Positions 14,171 through 15,739 of a stretch of 15,739 nucleotides of DNA are shown piece after piece. The DNA is from Planctomycetota bacterium (GTDB lineage Bacteria; Planctomycetota; Phycisphaerae; WQYP01): positions 1 to 15,739 of the forward strand of contig JAJZGH010000103.1 of NCBI GenBank assembly GCA_021798635.1, written 5' to 3'. The position numbers were made by a program, and so were the translations under genes. The first letter of the stretch is position 1, and the number at the start of each line of letters is the position of its first letter. The notes beneath the pieces are model-generated. The model ran no database searches. It was not told the DNA's origin and saw only the letters and a program-made list of their open reading frames with translations.

Positions 14171-14268
14171 AGGATGCGAGATTCCAGGTTCCAGATTTTT
14201 CAACAATCCCGTGTTGCTTGGTATGCGCCCGCTCCGCCGACACTCTCCGTGAAAGCTTACGAGCTAAC

Positions 14269-14640
14269 TCATGTTTTGCGAAGGGGAAGAACTCGGATTC
14301 GGCTGCGCGCCGGCTCAATACAAAGTAAGGCTCCGTCCAAAAGCAGTTGCTCATGCGTCGTCAGGATTGAAGCCACCAAGGGCACCGCGCCAACGGAAAC
14401 CACATCGTCTATCCTCAAGAGCACGACGCTTGGGGACAGCGCCCCGGTCGCCGCCAGGATGGCTCCGAAATCCAAGTCATGAGTCAGGACGACGTGTCCA
14501 TTGATCCTTGCCCAGCCTAAAACCTCGGTGTCCGGGGCTTTGGGATTTCCAACTGCAGACCAGTGAACCGCTTGAATGCCCCGGTCCGCAAGCCATCGAC
14601 ACCAATCCGGAGAAAGATTCATGTCGATGAGGATTTTCAT
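14269..14640 (-). CDS. DUF5615 PIN-like protein, probable toxin
   Basis: A 123-residue protein of the DUF5615 PIN-like family (related to Mut7-C/PIN folds), usually paired with DUF433 proteins and thought to be the nuclease half of a toxin-antitoxin-like module. The start MKILIDMNLSP has the first acidic residue (D6), followed by GIQAVHW, DTEVLGWARINGHVVLTHDLDFG (acidic D37 and E39, then D55 and D57) and the strand SVVLLRIDD. These acidic residues would bind the metal. Its ATG overlaps the stop of the upstream DUF433 gene by four bases (ATGA), so the two are translationally coupled. The pair is bracketed by an 81-bp direct repeat. Toxicity is inferred from the family pairing. Confidence 0.88.
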   Translation of the reverse strand: MKILIDMNLSPDWCRWLADRGIQAVHWSAVGNPKAPDTEVLGWARINGHVVLTHDLDFGAILAATGALSPSVVLLRIDDVVSVGAVPLVASILTTHEQLLLDGALLCIEPARSRIRVLPLRKT

Positions 14641-14888
14641 GACACCTGCTTGGCGAGCGTGATGTCAAACTCCTCGCTGCGCCATGCTGCGTACGCCAAC
14701 GCAGCGCGGATATCAATCTCTTCAAGATAAGGGTACGCGAGAAGAATTTCCGCGACGCTTCGGCCCGCCGCCAGAAGCCCGACCACCATCCCAACCGTGA
14801 CGCGCATTCCCCGAATGCAAGGCTTTCCCCCCATGACCTCCGGGGCTTGGGTGATGCGCTTCAACTCTTCTATGCCAACGATATACAT
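14637..14888 (-). CDS. DUF433 protein, probable antitoxin
   Basis: An 83-residue DUF433 protein, a small winged-helix-like DNA-binding family that commonly precedes DUF5615 nucleases. The core is PEVMGGKPCIRGMRVTVGMVV (about 16-36), followed by AAGRSVAEILLAYPYLEEID and RAALAYAAWR, as in the family. The frame is open to 14948, but ATG 14888 gives the usual length and lies about seven bases after an extended -10 box. It likely represses its own promoter and counteracts the PIN-like partner. This role comes from the family context, not from a residue that I can point to. Confidence 0.88.
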   Translation of the reverse strand: MYIVGIEELKRITQAPEVMGGKPCIRGMRVTVGMVVGLLAAGRSVAEILLAYPYLEEIDIRAALAYAAWRSEEFDITLAKQVS

Positions 14889-14889
14889 G

Positions 14890-14907
14890 TTGTGAATTAT
14901 ACCACAA
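14890..14907 (-). promoter_or_regulatory. Extended -10 promoter with overlapping palindrome for the DUF433/DUF5615 operon
   Basis: On the minus strand TGGTATAAT is a perfect extended -10 (TATAAT at 14901-14896). It lies inside the palindrome TTGTG-N8-CACAA (14890-14907). No good -35 is seen, as is common with extended -10 promoters. The predicted start site is at or next to ATG 14888, so the message would be leaderless, and a repressor bound to the palindrome would cover the -10 box. Confidence 0.55.
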
Positions 14908-15023
14908 CCCAGGGCGTAACGCGATAAATTGTAACCCTGTTTTGTCAATCGACGGGACGTGCTGCAGCCGCAGCGGGGCGCTTGGCAGTAATTGCAGTAA
15001 ATGCAGTAACAACCAGAAGTTAA

Positions 15024-15104
15024 ATGTTAGCCGGCTGGTTTAACCTGCCGGGCAGCGCAGCGCTCCCGGCCAACGATCGATGCGAGATACCAGATGCCAG
15101 ATGC
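15024..15104 (+). repeat. 81-bp direct repeat, right copy
   Basis: Copy of 14090-14170, exactly 934 bp downstream, three mismatches. Between 14908 and 15024 I see no gene, only short ATTGCAGTAA-type repeats near 14986-15008. Confidence 0.95.
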
Positions 15105-15153
15105 CAGATGCCAAATGCCAGATGCCAAATGCCAGATGCCAGATGCCAGATTC
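15084..15153 (+). repeat. Tandem heptamer array, CAGATGC family
   Basis: Ten consecutive 7-bp units: GAGATAC, CAGATGC three times, CAAATGC, CAGATGC, CAAATGC, CAGATGC twice, CAGATTC. Because 7 is not a multiple of 3, it reads as the repeated peptide CQMPDAR in one frame; this is not a gene. Confidence 0.97.
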
Positions 15154-15228
15154 TATCCAGCGCTGGTAAACGGATCGGGGGCGGATAAGTTTTTAAATGT
15201 GTCGACGCTCGCCGTCGAAGCTCGCCGC

Positions 15229-15257
15229 TTGTCCGAATGCCGGGAATTGTTTAGGAT
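15229..15257 (+). promoter_or_regulatory. Candidate promoter of tRNA-Gln
   Basis: TTGTCC (15229-15234), 17 bases, TAGGAT (15252-15257). The start site would be near 15264, just ahead of the mature tRNA end at 15270. Confidence 0.4.
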
Positions 15258-15269
15258 AGTATCCATCCT

Positions 15270-15340
15270 TGGGGGATGGTGTAACGGTAGCACAGCAGAC
15301 TCTGAATCTGTTTGTCTAGGTTCGAATCCTAGTCCCCCAG
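15270..15340 (+). tRNA. tRNA-Gln (anticodon CUG)
   Basis: A complete cloverleaf: acceptor TGGGGGA (15270-15276) pairs with TCCCCCA (15333-15339). The D-arm is GTG/CAC around AACGGTAG. The anticodon stem GCAGA/TCTGT holds the loop CTCTGAA with anticodon CTG. The variable loop has four bases, and the T-arm is CTAGG-TTCGAAT-CCTAG. The discriminator is G and CCA is not encoded. It reads CAG codons. The gene is intact, and no copy of its 3' end was seen elsewhere in the window. Confidence 0.95.
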
Positions 15341-15559
15341 TTTTCTGACCCATTTTGACTATGTGTGACAGTACCGGCCGGAACGGGACAATCCCCGCTG
15401 TTTGCAAGGGCTCTATCATCGGTAATGGCTGGCAAGCTTGCCCTGCAAGGGTATGGCCCGCCTTATGTGCAGCATGGCACAGCGCGGTTGCACGGGACCT
15501 TATGCGGAATTCTGCGTAAAACCCGATAGTTTTGATCACATCGGGATAGGCGCTACAAG

Positions 15560-15584
15560 AAAAAAGGTACCTGACACCTTTTTT
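15560..15584 (-). terminator. Palindromic terminator after carA
   Basis: AAAAAAGGT (15560-15568) and ACCTTTTTT (15576-15584) form a 9-bp stem with a 7-base loop. It starts 4 bases after the carA stop. Read on the minus strand the stem ends in a T-run, as in an intrinsic terminator, though its GC part is only three pairs. Its symmetry would let it work in both directions. Confidence 0.6.
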
Positions 15585-15588
15585 CCGT

Positions 15589-15739
15589 TTACCCGCTGAT
15601 GACAACCGCGTTGCGGTGGGTTTGGGCGGCGTTCATTTCTTCGGCGGTGGGGCTTTTACCGGTTTGAATCATTTTTACGAAGCAGTCAAATAAGTAGGTG
15701 GCGTCATGCGGGCCGGGGCTGGCTTCGGGGTGATATTGC
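15589..15739 (-). CDS. carA: Carbamoyl-phosphate synthase small subunit, C-terminal end only
   Basis: The last 49 codons of carA. The fragment begins [20 protein letters not shown], the glutamine amidotransferase (class I) end that carries the catalytic His-Pro-Glu triad residues (H3 and E5 of the visible part). CarA hydrolyses glutamine and passes ammonia to CarB to make carbamoyl phosphate for pyrimidine and arginine synthesis. The remainder ([18 protein letters not shown] and the tail VVISG) follows the GATase core and is lineage-specific. The 5' part lies outside the window. This housekeeping gene marks the chromosomal border of the repeat-rich region. Confidence 0.95.
   Translation of the reverse strand, partial: QYHPEASPGPHDATYLFDCFVKMIQTGKSPTAEEMNAAQTHRNAVVISG

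Noticed and set aside
14060..14482. 140-codon plus-strand frame
   Set aside because: It begins in the heptamer array and continues antisense to the DUF5615 gene; not a real gene.
11439..15153. CRISPR array
   Set aside because: The repeats are contiguous heptamers or degenerate short units without 25-40 bp repeats and unique spacers, and no cas genes are present.
10465..15153. Integron cassette array with attC sites
   Set aside because: No integrase gene and no attC-like core sites (GTTRRRY) bounding each gene in a regular way; islands are built from tandem heptamers.
15270..15340. tRNA-Gln as attachment site of an integrated island
   Set aside because: No second copy of the tRNA 3' end and no integrase in the window; the gene is intact and next to carA.
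15094..15348. 84-codon frame starting MPDARCQMPDAK
   Set aside because: It is the CAGATGC heptamer array read as protein and then runs through the tRNA-Gln gene.

Overview
This is bacterial chromosomal DNA, moderately GC-rich by eye. It holds a surface-polysaccharide locus followed by an accessory region full of repeats. The partial carbamoyl-phosphate synthase gene (carA) and a tRNA-Gln without an encoded CCA mark the right edge as ordinary chromosome. Several genes seem to start with TTG, Shine-Dalgarno sequences are scarce, and intergenic tandem repeats are unusually dense. Together with the gene families present (DUF433/DUF5615 pair, WcaF-like acetyltransferase, bacterial sulfotransferase), this suggests an environmental lineage such as Planctomycetota or relatives. 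That placement is a guess from style, not a sequence match.

Region 1 (1-9129). The 3' part of a right-handed beta-helix protein lies on the plus strand. Facing it is a minus-strand run of six genes, in transcription order: flippase 2 (7597-9129), GT-B glycosyltransferase (6148-7359), GT11 fucosyltransferase (4970-5917), FkbM methyltransferase (4045-4851), flippase 1 (2281-3840) and GT4 glycosyltransferase (1070-2263). The two flippases are close paralogues. The set would assemble a fucose-containing, partly O-methylated oligosaccharide on a lipid carrier and move it across the inner membrane. A third GT4-type enzyme (9194-10480) is transcribed divergently.

Region 2 (10465-15153). Single genes or gene pairs alternate with islands of short repeats: a ribbon-helix-helix/PIN toxin-antitoxin pair (10796-11424), a sulfotransferase (11727-12746), a WcaF-like acetyltransferase (13144-13755, minus strand) and a DUF433/DUF5615 toxin-antitoxin-like pair (14269-14888, minus strand). 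The islands contain heptamer arrays (CTTCTAA/CTCCTAA and CAGATGC families), 9-bp repeats and longer dispersed modules. A near-perfect inverted repeat of about 170 bp brackets the acetyltransferase. A 37-bp direct repeat brackets the first toxin-antitoxin pair and an 81-bp direct repeat brackets the second. The region therefore looks like an array of repeat-bounded cassettes. The sulfotransferase and acetyltransferase could decorate the glycan made by region 1.

Region 3 (15229-15739). A tRNA-Gln(CUG) with a plausible promoter, then the 3' end of carA on the minus strand with a short palindromic terminator just after its stop.

Start codons are often uncertain. Four promoter-like boxes sit so close to their start codons that leaderless or near-leaderless transcripts are likely.
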